Shown here piece by piece: positions 1 to 9,144 of a stretch of DNA of 12,250 nt (position 1 is its first letter; each line of letters begins with the position of its first letter). The notes beneath the pieces are model-generated. The model did no database searches and was not told the DNA's origin. It saw only the letters and a list, made by a program, of their open reading frames with translations. Source of the DNA: Asterionellopsis glacialis (taxonomy: Eukaryota > Bacillariophyta > Plagiogrammaphyceae > Rhaphoneidales > Asterionellopsidaceae); contig WKLE02000508.1 of the NCBI GenBank assembly GCA_014885115.2, forward strand, positions 29,470 through 41,719, read 5' to 3'. The position numbers and the translations under genes are program-made.

Positions 1-755
1 CACTTATGACTGCTTGTGTGGGGTCTGTAATTGTATTGTAACCGTGTAGAGATTGGTGAGTAGGATGATCTTCCAATCTCTCATAATATAAGAAAATTTA
101 AGATTATTATGTGTGTTGTAAAGATTTTTGAACATGACGTTCCTTCAAAGTTGTTTGAAATGGCTGATAGATTGTCCACACAATGATGGGTCGAACAAGT
201 CGTAGAACCATTTAATTTCTCTACCTCTACAGAAGCTCGGAAGCTCGGTTTGCCTTCTTCTGCATCCTTTTGAATGGAATTAGACTGAGGAAAGTATATC
301 AATCGTAGCGAGCATTGCACCGAAAGAGAAATAATGTTGGTTGTCTCAGGAACACGCACTAACAGATAGACAAGGGCAATGCGGAGATGTAGATCATAAG
401 ATACTAACGATGGCTGGGAGGTAAAGTAACCAAAGATAATACAAACAGCTTGTGTCCGCAGGAGTGACATGTTGGTCACCATTATTTGTTTTGTTTTGGA
501 AGCAATGTGTAGAGGCGATTAAACAGGAGAAAGCTATTGATTGGAGTCACAATAAAAATTGAAAGTCATACAGTAGTATGAGGATTCGGTGGGAAATCTT
601 CAATTGCAAATCACTTTCAAAACCCTTACAACATAGCATGGCAAAAACTATTTGAACTTTTACTGCGTAAGATATATTCCTGACTTCCACAGATGTTGGA
701 TGTACAGGTGTATGCCCCCTCCTGTACATTGCCTCCCCTCTCCCATCATATAATA
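1..755. other. Intergenic stretch, no supported gene
   Basis: This stretch lies downstream of the sulfotransferase-like gene's stop codon and must include its 3' UTR. Two minus-strand open frames exist (81-482 and 547-783), but their translations show no recognisable domain and look like chance frames. A small tandem duplication of the octamer GAAGCTCG sits at 232-247. I see no tRNA, no transposon motif and no clear AATAAA signal for the gene at 756-2189. CpG dinucleotides occur at a normal local density, unlike the right end of the window. Confidence 0.5.
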
Positions 756-2189
756 CTATATTGTTATTTCTTTGGAACAACATCCCTTATATCCAAATGT
801 ATCATAAATGAATTTCTCTGGTCCATTTTGGATCATTTCTACAAGACTTGAATTAAAGTATGTGTTGCATGATGCATGATGAGCTACCTGTGGATTTCCA
901 AGTGGATCATTTTTAACATACGTGTACTTTCGTTTGAATTGAAGTCCGTTTTTTCGAAGATTTCTATGCTTGGTGCGTTCAGCAGCAGCAGTAGCAGTGC
1001 CAGTGGTACTACTGTTACTATTCGATTGAAGCATGGAAGCAATGATAGGTTTCGTCCAATTGACATACCCACCTTGTGCTTCAAACTTTTGAAGACAATG
1101 AATCAATGATGATTGGAATTGTTCTACATATACATAGCAATCAACTCCATCTAAATCTCGACGATTTCTACTATATATTCTTTGAAGACGATCTGCAATC
1201 AGCCCATGTACTGATGGATGATTCATCCATCTATGAAATCGTTCGATATCATCACTCGTATTAAAGGATGGTGCATGTTGACCATAATATAATTTGCTGT
1301 TCTCTTCTTCAGTTGCGGTATTATTTATTCTATGCTTCCCTTTTAATATTTGATATCGAAATAATCCCTTCTTGGTAGAACCATAGGCCCATAATGATAC
1401 ATAATGACTACATGGTTCTCGTATAGATCCAATAATAAATCCTTGTTTCCTTGTTGTTTTTGTACTTTTGACTTGTTCTTTTAGTAAAAAGAATGAATTC
1501 GCTGTTGTGTGATCTGGTTTTCTACTAATGGTAGCCTGAAAGTCTTCTTTGGGACTTACAACCAACCCACCTTTTGGAACGATTTGATATGTACGTAAAT
1601 CACGTAATACTTTTATGATGGAACCACCGCCTGCCTTGGGATTATGATTGTATATAAGAATATCACGTGATCCAAGATCGGCACCTGATGTTAATGATGA
1701 TAGAGTGTGCTCTTCCATCTCTTCTTTTTTGGAAATTGTTATGTTTGGTGGACGACTCTTATTTATTCGTTCCGTCGCCAGTTTGGTAGTATGGTGGGTG
1801 TTGTCGCCATTACCATTAGAATCAAGTTGAAGAAAAGAAGATGACACATCTTTGTTATAATTATTGTTTTCATCTTTGTTGGTGTGTAGGTCTAACACAA
1901 GTCTTCCAATAACCACAAATACAGTTAGTACTAAAATAATAAGGAATTTCCAAAACCATGAGCTACTTTTTGAATACGTCTGTTGCACTTTTTCTTGTTT
2001 CTCTAATAATCTATGTGGTGGTTGTACACTTTTAGGAGGAATGTTGGTGGTAGTATGACTAGCAACAATAGAAGCAGATTGCTCAATATCACTTGCTGAG
2101 TCGTCACTTTGTCTTATACGTGCATGTGCATCCTCATTCTTCGTCTTGCTACTTCGTGTCCGTGCTTGTTGTTGATGTCTTGTATGCAT
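756..2189 (-). CDS. Type II membrane sulfotransferase-like protein (477 aa)
   Basis: This is probably a Golgi-resident, PAPS-dependent sulfotransferase acting on glycans or glycoproteins. The first about 78 residues are polar and basic. They are followed by one hydrophobic segment at about 79-98, a glycan-rich stem (sequons at N149, N289, N310 and N377) and a catalytic region from about residue 175. The motif HNPKAGGGS (182-190) matches the 5'-phosphosulfate-binding P-loop of sulfotransferases. GSIREPCSHYVSLW (254-267) matches the 3'-phosphate-binding motif, with Arg257 and Ser265 at the usual spacing of eight. The C-terminus is Cys-rich (CC near 472), which could allow disulfides. The frame is uninterrupted and the ATG has an in-frame TAA 12 nt upstream (2199-2201), so the start is firm. 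The gene ends in TAG and is divergent from the TPR/MYND gene. The acceptor substrate cannot be read from the sequence. A polar insertion at about residues 388-412 (Ser/Thr/Ala-rich) looks like a variable loop. Confidence 0.8.
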   Translation of the reverse strand: MHTRHQQQARTRSSKTKNEDAHARIRQSDDSASDIEQSASIVASHTTTNIPPKSVQPPHRLLEKQEKVQQTYSKSSSWFWKFLIILVLTVFVVIGRLVLDLHTNKDENNNYNKDVSSSFLQLDSNGNGDNTHHTTKLATERINKSRPPNITISKKEEMEEHTLSSLTSGADLGSRDILIYNHNPKAGGGSIIKVLRDLRTYQIVPKGGLVVSPKEDFQATISRKPDHTTANSFFLLKEQVKSTKTTRKQGFIIGSIREPCSHYVSLWAYGSTKKGLFRYQILKGKHRINNTATEEENSKLYYGQHAPSFNTSDDIERFHRWMNHPSVHGLIADRLQRIYSRNRRDLDGVDCYVYVEQFQSSLIHCLQKFEAQGGYVNWTKPIIASMLQSNSNSSTTGTATAAAERTKHRNLRKNGLQFKRKYTYVKNDPLGNPQVAHHASCNTYFNSSLVEMIQNGPEKFIYDTFGYKGCCSKEITI

Positions 2190-2654
2190 AGCTACCAGTT
2201 AATAGACTCCCTGCGAGTTTTATACTGCAGACAATTTTAAAAGTTTATGTTTGTGTACCTCGTTGTCCGTACGTATTTGACCTTCAAATATGCTATCAAA
2301 AACCAGACTCCCCTAATCAATAATGCTGATAAGAAGTTTTTGTCGTCGTTGTCTGTGTTCTTGTTCCCTCCGTACGCAGAAAAAAGCTGTGAAAAAAATG
2401 CTAAAATTTTTTAACGGATACCTTTGCGAAATATGTCCATTCTGTTGCACCTACGTAACAAGATACGTACATTTAGTATAATGTAATATTTTATATCGTG
2501 AACACAGACGAAAGGGAGTGGGTTCGCCTTGCAGAGTTGCGCACAGGCTTCGGTTTTTCTCTGATGCATGCTGTAACATCATAAAATCTGGCCACGATGT
2601 AAACTTTCAGTATTTTCTTACCAGGTATGGGCGCTCTCGGTATCTTTCGACACC
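2190..2654. promoter_or_regulatory. Divergent promoter region between two genes
   Basis: This 465-bp gap separates two start codons that face away from each other, so it must hold the promoters of both the sulfotransferase-like gene (-) and the TPR/MYND gene (+). It contains three TACGTA hexamers (2270-2275, 2452-2457, 2464-2469) and a further CGTACG (2371-2376), plus A/T tracts around 2390-2413. A TATA-like stretch lies near 2486-2496, about 160 nt before the plus-strand ATG. ACGT cores are the type of site bound by bZIP factors, but no factor is assigned here. Exact transcription starts cannot be read from the sequence. Confidence 0.5.
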
Positions 2655-4001
2655 ATGACGACGTTGACGACAACGCCACCACCTGTTCCGCCTATGCCCA
2701 AGGAAAGTGATCTCCGTCGCTTTCCATCTTATCCACCTGACTTTTTAAGTCCAATCCGTCGTTTCCCTGCGAATGAATGTGCGCAGGAATATATTTATCA
2801 AGCATGGGAGGCCGAATCACCAAATGAGACATTCCTTTTGTGTCAACGTGCTTTAAAGATTTTTCCTTTTTCTGTGGATGCCTTTAATGCAATAGCTCAC
2901 ATTTACAATCGCTATTGGGATGACAATGCCAAGTCGCTCGTGGCATACCAACGAGCCTTAGATTGTTCTAGACTGTTGTGGCCAGGTACTGAAGAACAGG
3001 AAGAGATTTTGTGGGGTTACATAGAACATCGGCCCTTCTTACGAACGTATCATGGTCTTGCTATCGTGAATTTGGAGTTGGGCAATACCGAAACCGCTAT
3101 AGATCAATTACGTTTCCTTCTCCGAGTCAATCCTAGCGATAATCAGGGTTGCCGTACAATTTTGTTTTCGGCATTGATTGGTCTTGGGAAGTACGATGAA
3201 GCCAAGGACGTTGCCAAAACTAAATCGGACGGGCGAAAAAGTGGTGATTGTTCCTTTCTATGGGGATACATTATTTTGTACTATGCTAAATGGAAGGATG
3301 GGAGGTGTAGTGAACATTTCCTTAAAAAAGCTCTTTGCCGGGCTCTGCAAGCAAATTATCATGTGGCTGACCTGTTGCTGAAGGACAAAGCCCCAACGGA
3401 ACTACCTGATTATGTCTCCCTTGGCAGCATGGATGAAGCTGTTAGCTGTGTCATGAGCCTCTTCAGCTCTTGGAAGCGGATGGTAGGACTTACTGAATGG
3501 CTCCAAGAGGTCAGATCTTCTGCCGATTGCCCTAAACCCCCCGATGATGGTACTACTCTGTTTAACCTCCTAACAAGGGGAAAGATCGTCATCGTCATTC
3601 AACAAGGTTTGTTCGGGAGAAGAAAAAGGATCCTGGGGACATCGGACTTCTACTGTATGCGTGGGCAGGCTTTACCGGAATTTAAGTTGCCTCCAGGAAT
3701 GAAAACACATGACCCGACAAAGATGGTTTGTTTTCACCTAGATAACGATGTTACTAGTGGTGAGGACTTTGTTTCTTTCAATTATGACGAAGTAGTCGAG
3801 ATACCTTTCTGGCGTATCCTTGATGAGATTAAAGAGTGGTCTGCTGACAAAAGCAAGGAACATAGTTGTTCCGTTTGCTATGAGGCTGCGCCCCAATGTT
3901 GCTCTAAGTGCAAGGTTACATGGTATTGTTCCAAAGAATGTCAGAAGAAAGGCTGGAAAGAAGGACATAAATACAAATGCGACGACTTCATCAAGAAATG
4001 A
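2655..4001 (+). CDS. TPR and MYND-type zinc finger protein (448 aa)
   Basis: This is probably an intracellular adaptor: TPR helices and MYND fingers both bind other proteins. TPR-like helix pairs occupy roughly residues 45-105 and 127-190, with typical patterns such as the run around AYQRALD and LGNTETAIDQLRFLLRVNPSDNQG. The stretch from RPFLRTYHGLA (126-136) through the DNQG motif to LPDYVSLGSMDEAV (250-263) resembles, from memory, TPR proteins of bacteria and the ST7 family. A less conserved region (about 295-395) has no assigned domain. The C-terminus is a complete MYND finger with ligands C405, C408, C416, C419, C425, C429, H438 and C442. No SET domain is present, so it is not a SMYD methyltransferase. 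The ATG is the first in the frame after an in-frame TAA near 2574-2576, and the gene ends in TGA. It is intronless and converges on the gene at 4196-7016. Confidence 0.82.
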   Translation: MTTLTTTPPPVPPMPKESDLRRFPSYPPDFLSPIRRFPANECAQEYIYQAWEAESPNETFLLCQRALKIFPFSVDAFNAIAHIYNRYWDDNAKSLVAYQRALDCSRLLWPGTEEQEEILWGYIEHRPFLRTYHGLAIVNLELGNTETAIDQLRFLLRVNPSDNQGCRTILFSALIGLGKYDEAKDVAKTKSDGRKSGDCSFLWGYIILYYAKWKDGRCSEHFLKKALCRALQANYHVADLLLKDKAPTELPDYVSLGSMDEAVSCVMSLFSSWKRMVGLTEWLQEVRSSADCPKPPDDGTTLFNLLTRGKIVIVIQQGLFGRRKRILGTSDFYCMRGQALPEFKLPPGMKTHDPTKMVCFHLDNDVTSGEDFVSFNYDEVVEIPFWRILDEIKEWSADKSKEHSCSVCYEAAPQCCSKCKVTWYCSKECQKKGWKEGHKYKCDDFIKK

Positions 4002-4195
4002 TATGCATTATTTTGAAGGTAGATTACAATATGCTTTAGTAAGCTGCACCGCAATTGTTTTTGAAAAAGTGAAGCCTCGCGGTGTCGTCTTAGTTTCAAA
4101 AATATACAAAAAAAATAGAACATTTTATTACACATTAAAAAATATATCAAACCCCGCTTAGAATTCGAGTTGTTTGATCTTTTCCCCGTTTTTTC
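4002..4195. other. Convergent 3' intergenic gap
   Basis: This 194-bp gap lies between two convergent stop codons and must carry both 3' UTRs. It is AT-rich and includes an A-run near 4107-4115. An AATAAA is visible for the minus-strand gene. No equivalent hexamer is evident for the plus-strand gene. Confidence 0.6.
4124..4129 (-). terminator. Candidate polyadenylation signal (AATAAA)
   Basis: On the minus strand this reads AATAAA, beginning 67 nt beyond the TAA stop of the gene at 4196-7016. Position and sequence fit a eukaryotic polyadenylation signal. AT-rich DNA gives such hexamers by chance, so support is modest. Confidence 0.35.
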
Positions 4196-7016
4196 TTACA
4201 CAAAGGTACTATCTTGTCTGGCCCATCCAAGCACCATGGCTGCGGGTGTTGTTTCTCTGAACAATGCTTGTTTCATAGGGTCTAAGAACTGTTCTGTTAA
4301 GTCTTGTCGGATATCCGCATTATCCACCAAATTTTCCATTTCATTCGTTAAGGTTTCCATAATGACATGGGGATCGCCCTCTACCATGGACAAATAAAAT
4401 AAAAGTTGACGCCATGCATAGGCTGTATTCTTCTTTTGATGGAGACTACTACGGATATATTGAAAGTCAATTCTATCCATGTGGTCTTTTGGACTATTTT
4501 GAATAATCCATTCCCATGTCCTAATCATAAGAAGAGACCATTCTACCTTATCCTTCAAATCAAGTCCATAAACCAAACTCGCCAAGTTATGAGTTGTCAT
4601 GATTTGAATCCATTCCAAAATCCGCCCATTCTCTTCCACAGAATATTCACCATCATCTTCATTGGCATAATCAAGATTGGCGCGTTTGATACATTCGGCA
4701 AGTAACTGAGATGGTCCGACAAAACTTTCGCCATTTACACGGGTGTAAAAGTCTTGTAATCCATAATAATAGGCATAGGGAGTATCCAGCATGACACGTC
4801 CTGCCGTTTCGACAGCATCCACAAAGTGTGGGCTGAATTGTCCGTCAAAGATGTCAGCTGTAATTTCGTATACTAGTGGTACATGCATTTCACCATTAAT
4901 GACTAATTCTTTCATGCTTCTCAAAAGCTTATTTGGAAAGATTGTATGGGGAAAGGATTCTAATGCCACAGTGACAACACGTTCCAAAGCTGACCGTGTG
5001 GCAGATGATTCGTCAACATAGCCACGATTCAAAATAGGTTCAGCCCATGGCAATTCTTCAAGCGTCAATAGCTGGGATTCCAAATCCAAAAGTTGTACAG
5101 ATTTACGTTGTTCAAATGTAATGTACAACGCATAGTATAATCTATGTAAGCGCGTGTCGGTGATCTGAGAACTGATACTTTCCGCTACAACATATGGAAC
5201 AAGGGAGGCGAGGACTTCACCTGATTTCACAAGACCTTCTCCGACTAATTCTTTCACCTGTCCAATTTGAGCACGTTCTACAGTCTGCCTCACGCTCTTT
5301 GGAACTGCATCTTCCACCCCACCATTATTGTTATCATTGTCGCCCTCATCGTTCATACTTAAAATGTCTTCAATTGTTTTCTTAGGTAACCCTGAATCTT
5401 GTTCATGAGTAGCTAATTTTGACATTAGTATGGGATAGTATTCACGTGTTTTAGGCAATGTTTTTCCTAATCGTTTTGAAATTAATTCCCAACGTTCTGA
5501 TCCTGTTACACCGTACTTGGCATAACAAGAAGCCAAAATAACACGAATTAATCCCACTTGTTTACCTGTCAATGCTTCATGTCCTTTGCGGACACATGTC
5601 TTGAGACATCCAATAAGTTGGGCAGTCGTGCCCTTCAGACGACGTCCTTTATTTACACTTTCGTCTTGTTCTTCTACAATTTCATAGTATTCATGCAAAA
5701 GCCTTGATGCATCTGCATCCCAATCTTGTGGATATGTTTGACATGGCCATCCACACTTACCAATGGAATGTTCAGGACAATCACTATAACTCATAAAGGA
5801 ATAATGTTGTCTTGTTTGAATCTTTTCACCAGTTGTATTCAAAATCTCACCATCCATTGTCACCAAACATGGCATATGAGGACATGCCACGGTTTGTTCA
5901 AATAATTCTAATAAACGGAATTTGAGTGGCTTTGATTTTAGTCGTGGTAGATATTTTGTGATGAGAGTTTTACCAAAAGAATTAGGGCAAAGAACATGAT
6001 GAGTACGGCTAGCCTCTAGAGAGCAGAAATTGTTATCACAAAAAGAGAGCAGTGGAAAAAGGCCAAGTAACTTACAATCCATCGTAAAATAGCAGCACGG
6101 TTGGCAATAAGTTGTCGAGCACGGTTGATTTTAGGATTTTGCCATGAATTCCATTTCTGTGTTAGGGCAGTTTGCACTTCACCTACAGTTGAGATGGACG
6201 TTGTAGCTGTCACTTCCAAAGGGATTGAGGCTTTATCTGGATAAAACTGAATCTGGGAAAAGTGCGGGATAATAGTTTCCAATATCTTTTCAGCCTCTTC
6301 GTTGTTCCCATTCTTAATTAACCATGTCACACAAAGGAGAGCTATGTTATGGAATATACAGATTCATATAGGTGAGGAGTGAACATAGCACAAAATATTT
6401 ACAGCAAATCGAGGTTGTTGACATAGGAATGACACGTACCACAATGTTCTGGATATTTAACACGAAATTCTCCTGTTTCCAACATGACATTTAATTGCTG
6501 AATACCCTTGTAGGATAAAAAGGATTCGTTAGTTCCTTTGTTGGGGTCTAACGTTGCCATAAGATTTCCAGTTGTTGCAAAGCCACCTCCCCCGTCAGTA
6601 ATCCATACTGGAATTTCAGATGAAGATTGTGACACTGCCGGGCGGATTTCACCCCATAGAATACGACTCCATGCCTGTTCTAGACTTTCGATCTTGTCTG
6701 CACGACGTTTTTGTTGCAGTTCGTCATCTTCATCGATGATGTAATCATCGTCGTCAATAAGTACAACTCCTGCAATTTCAGCACTATCACTAGTATGCGA
6801 TGATGGTGAGGGTGTTTCAAGCAATGCACGTTGTAGTTGCCCAACGATGTAAGAGAGATTAGCCTTGCTGCTGTTATCTACTATAGGAGTTGCTTTTCCA
6901 GCTTCATTATTTAGATTTGCTTCTTTTGATAAAGGAGAAAAGTCGTCGTCGTCTGATGTTGCCTTCGCTAATGTATGCGATCCATTCATAATCATTTCTT
7001 TAGTTTCGTTACGCAT
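4196..7016 (-). CDS. Conserved protein of unknown function, three exons
   Basis: I cannot assign a function. Exons are inferred as 7016-6440, 6341-6076 and 6013-4196, giving 886 aa. If the second intron ends at 5930 instead, exon 3 is 5929-4196 and the protein has 858 aa. The N-terminus (about 1-105) is polar, with an acidic run at 87-99. After that the protein is largely helical. Exon 2 opens with a TPR-like helix pair (about 193-220, NGNNEEAEKIL). Cys residues cluster around GKCGWPCQTYP near 366-377 (long form). Other blocks that look conserved are LTGKQVG, TADIFDGQFSPHF (about 666-678), TTHNLASLV (about 755) and AWRQLLFYLS near the C-terminus. From memory, these blocks resemble a large uncharacterised family found in actinobacteria and plants. 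No signal peptide or membrane segment is seen. The ATG is the first in frame after a TAA at 7041-7043, and the stop is TAA. Confidence 0.75.
6014..6075 (-). other. Intron 2 of the conserved unknown gene
   Basis: The donor is GTAAGT directly after the codon for Ile in AILRWI, in phase 0. The first acceptor that keeps the frame ends TAGAG, just after a pyrimidine-rich TTCTGCTCTCTAG, and gives a 62-bp intron. The TAG two bases earlier would be the stronger-looking acceptor, but it leads to an in-frame stop 25 codons on. A third possible acceptor (CAAAG, intron 5930-6075, 146 bp) also keeps the frame. It would remove 28 residues and join AILRWI to PLKFRLLELF. Confidence 0.6.
6342..6439 (-). other. 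Intron 1 of the conserved unknown gene
   Basis: This is a 98-bp intron with donor GTACGT and acceptor ATAG. Exon 1 ends in phase 1 (577 nt) and joins to give PEHC-ALLCVTWLIKNGN, which restores a continuous helical repeat. Both flanking frames close with stop codons inside the intron, and the spliced frame is uninterrupted. Donor quality, phase and protein continuity all agree. Confidence 0.8.
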
Positions 7017-7749
7017 GCTTTTTTTATTGTAAATGATCTGTTACTATAGTCAAGTCACCACCCCGTTGGGTCTTGTTTTTTCTTTGTTGTTGTTTTCTTT
7101 CCTGCGGGCTATCTGATATCAAGGTGTCACCGTCAAAAAAGAAGATCCGAATGAGAACCCCAAGAAGCTTGCAGAAATTGAGAAAAAGAAGTTCTGATGA
7201 TGGGAGTTCTGATCAAACGAACGCCCCATTCTTTGATACAGTACATATTCTACACAAAATAACAGTTAAATCGGAATCGTGGTTTTGGCATACGTATGTG
7301 TATGTGAAATTAGTTTTATTATAATCGTTGCTAATGTAAAACATTGTCAAGTAGTTAAAATATTGTGGGAACTTCAAAATGGTTGTCCCAGTGCTTTATT
7401 GTGTGGGATCCTATCGATGACAAAGAAGTTCCGAATAATTGCTATGGTAACTAAACTAGCCAATAAAAATCTCATTGTAAAACGTACCCCTGTGAATTTC
7501 CTTCCGTAGACAAGTTAAAAACGTGATCATGTGACTCCCCTTTCCTAGACACGTGTTACAACGAGAAAGTGGAGGGGGGGGAGTTCCTTGCTTAAAGTCT
7601 ATCCAAGAAATGCCATATCGATCGGCTACGTTAAGGGGGTAGAGGTAACGCTGTTTCGTAAATATACTACGTATTACATTACCTTAGGAGAAATTTTCTC
7701 TGCTATGAATTTTTTAAAAGGGAAATTAGTGTGGTGTTTCAAAAACAAA
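7017..7749. other. Intergenic region, promoter of the unknown gene
   Basis: The stretch lies upstream of the gene starting at 7016 (-) and downstream of the CRAL-TRIO gene's stop at 7750 (-). It therefore holds a promoter and a 3' UTR. A CACGTG E-box/G-box palindrome sits at 7550-7555, and a run of eight G at 7574-7581. Short plus-strand frames (7073-7324, 7279-7509, 7588-7887) translate to low-complexity or domainless peptides and are not called. No RNA gene was recognised. Confidence 0.5.
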
Positions 7750-9144
7750 TTACCCCTCGAACATTTTTTCAGTTGTAACTTCCATATCCATCATGGTATC
7801 AGTGCTAGTGCTCGTCAACCCAGTCCCATACCGTGCTGCATCTTCTACACGTTTCCTCATAAGCCAGCCATGGTAATTAAAGTCTAGTGTCCCTCCTAAT
7901 TCAGGAGGGACCATCTCAGGTGAAATACCATAATCTTCCAATTTGTCTAAATTTTCTTCTGTCGTACCATCATAAATTTGAACACGTGCGCGTAAATGTG
8001 GTCCCTGAAAGGATAATACATGTTCAATTAAAAGTTTGACCCATGGATTAGGAGCAAACATATGGATTGCCGCAATTTTCATAGGTAAACAATGAATCAG
8101 ATCACTATAAAATGTAGAATAAAATTCAATATGATTGGAACATGCCTGTAACATGGAATCGGCTGCGACATCATCCATACCATTCCCTGTTAATCCAACA
8201 AATCCAACTTGTTGAATTGTATCACCATCTTCTGGATCTTCTAATGCTGCATGTGAAATACACCAAAAGAGACGTAACTGTTTTATAAATGTGCAGTCAA
8301 ATCAAAATGGTTTGTTTGTGTTACCACCAACCGAACAAATGACAATCGTAGGTATATTGGACAATAGGACGCAAGGATGAGATCACCAGAGGGAGGAGAG
8401 GGGCAAAGTTGTATCAGAAATACTCCAAGGTGAGGCCACTTCTGATTCATGAATGCATTCGTTCGTTCAGAGACGAAAGGTGCATGCGGATAAAACCACA
8501 AACAACACGGAACGTACCATACTTTCAATATTTTCATGACGATTGTCATAATATCGTCGAAATGAAAAAATCACTGCACGTCCAGCTTCATCGCGAGCAG
8601 GTAGCAATCGGAAACCACCCTGAGTCGCTGAAGTTTCATCTTTTGGTGCAAAATCAATTGGCATTCGAAGTGGACGAAAAGCCTTATCTGCTCCAAACAA
8701 TTGTACCTTACGATCCCAATAATTGACCAAACGTTTTGCTGCTGCTCGGGGATCGTACCGATCACTTCGTAAAAACATTAAACGGAACTTTATAGACTCC
8801 AGATAATCAGGATTTGCAAATAAACCTAACTCATAGGCTTCCTTTTCAGGGGTATTTTCTATTTCATCTTCTAATTGAGATAGCAGTTCTTTCAATTTCT
8901 CAGGTGTCTCGTTAGGATTCTGATGTTCTTGCTGGTGGTGGTCATCGATATTCATCATATCATCATCATTCGTATTATCAGCACCATCATCATGGTCATT
9001 GTCGATATCTTGTCCATACATGTCACGTGCTGCTTGAAATAATTTTTCTTGTGACATGTTAGCATGTTCATCCACTAAATTATTAAAATTAAATTGAGGT
9101 TCTTTGTGCCACCAACCTTTCACCCATTTTGATGAAAACAACAT
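7750..9144 (-). CDS. CRAL-TRIO (Sec14-like) domain protein, two exons
   Basis: This is probably a cytosolic lipid-binding or lipid-transfer protein of the Sec14 type. The ligand cannot be told from the sequence. Exons 9144-8518 and 8277-7750 join in phase 0 to give 384 aa. Residues about 45-80 form an Asp/His/Asn-rich linker. About 108-152 matches the CRAL-TRIO N-terminal helical region (NPDYLESIKFRLMFLRSDRY then AAAKRLVNYW). About 175-341 is the lipid-binding fold, with GFRLLPARDEAGRAV, the joined IESM-LRLFWCISHAALE, QQVGFVG, and the closing PPELGG-x-LDFNYHGWL. This architecture matches a family I recall as abundant in diatoms, which also supports the splice. The frame is open without an ATG from 9180 to 9144, so an upstream coding exon cannot be ruled out. 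The stop is TAA. The long C-terminal tail (about 350-384) is Thr/Met-rich and shows no domain. Confidence 0.82.
8278..8517 (-). other. Intron of the CRAL-TRIO gene
   Basis: This is a 240-bp intron with donor GTACGT after the Met codon of HENIESM and acceptor AAACAG before LRLFWCISHAALE, in phase 0. The join reconstructs the central CRAL-TRIO helix. The intron is longer than the two in the neighbouring gene. The open frames seen inside it show no domain. Confidence 0.8.

Noticed and set aside
81..482. 133-codon minus-strand open frame
   Set aside because: It has no recognisable domain, no plausible splice partners and a mixed composition. It is consistent with a chance frame.
547..783. 78-codon minus-strand open frame overlapping the 3' end of the sulfotransferase gene
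   Set aside because: It overlaps the real gene's end in another frame and shows no domain.
3820..4161. 113-codon plus-strand frame over the MYND region
   Set aside because: It is a shadow of the MYND finger frame. The zinc-ligand pattern is present only in the 2655-4001 frame.
8283..8549. Open frames inside the CRAL-TRIO intron
   Set aside because: Splicing GTACGT to AAACAG rebuilds a conserved domain, so these are intron shadows.
8937..9000. CAT-type trinucleotide repeats
   Set aside because: They lie within the Asp/His/Asn-rich linker of the CRAL-TRIO protein and are explained by low-complexity coding.
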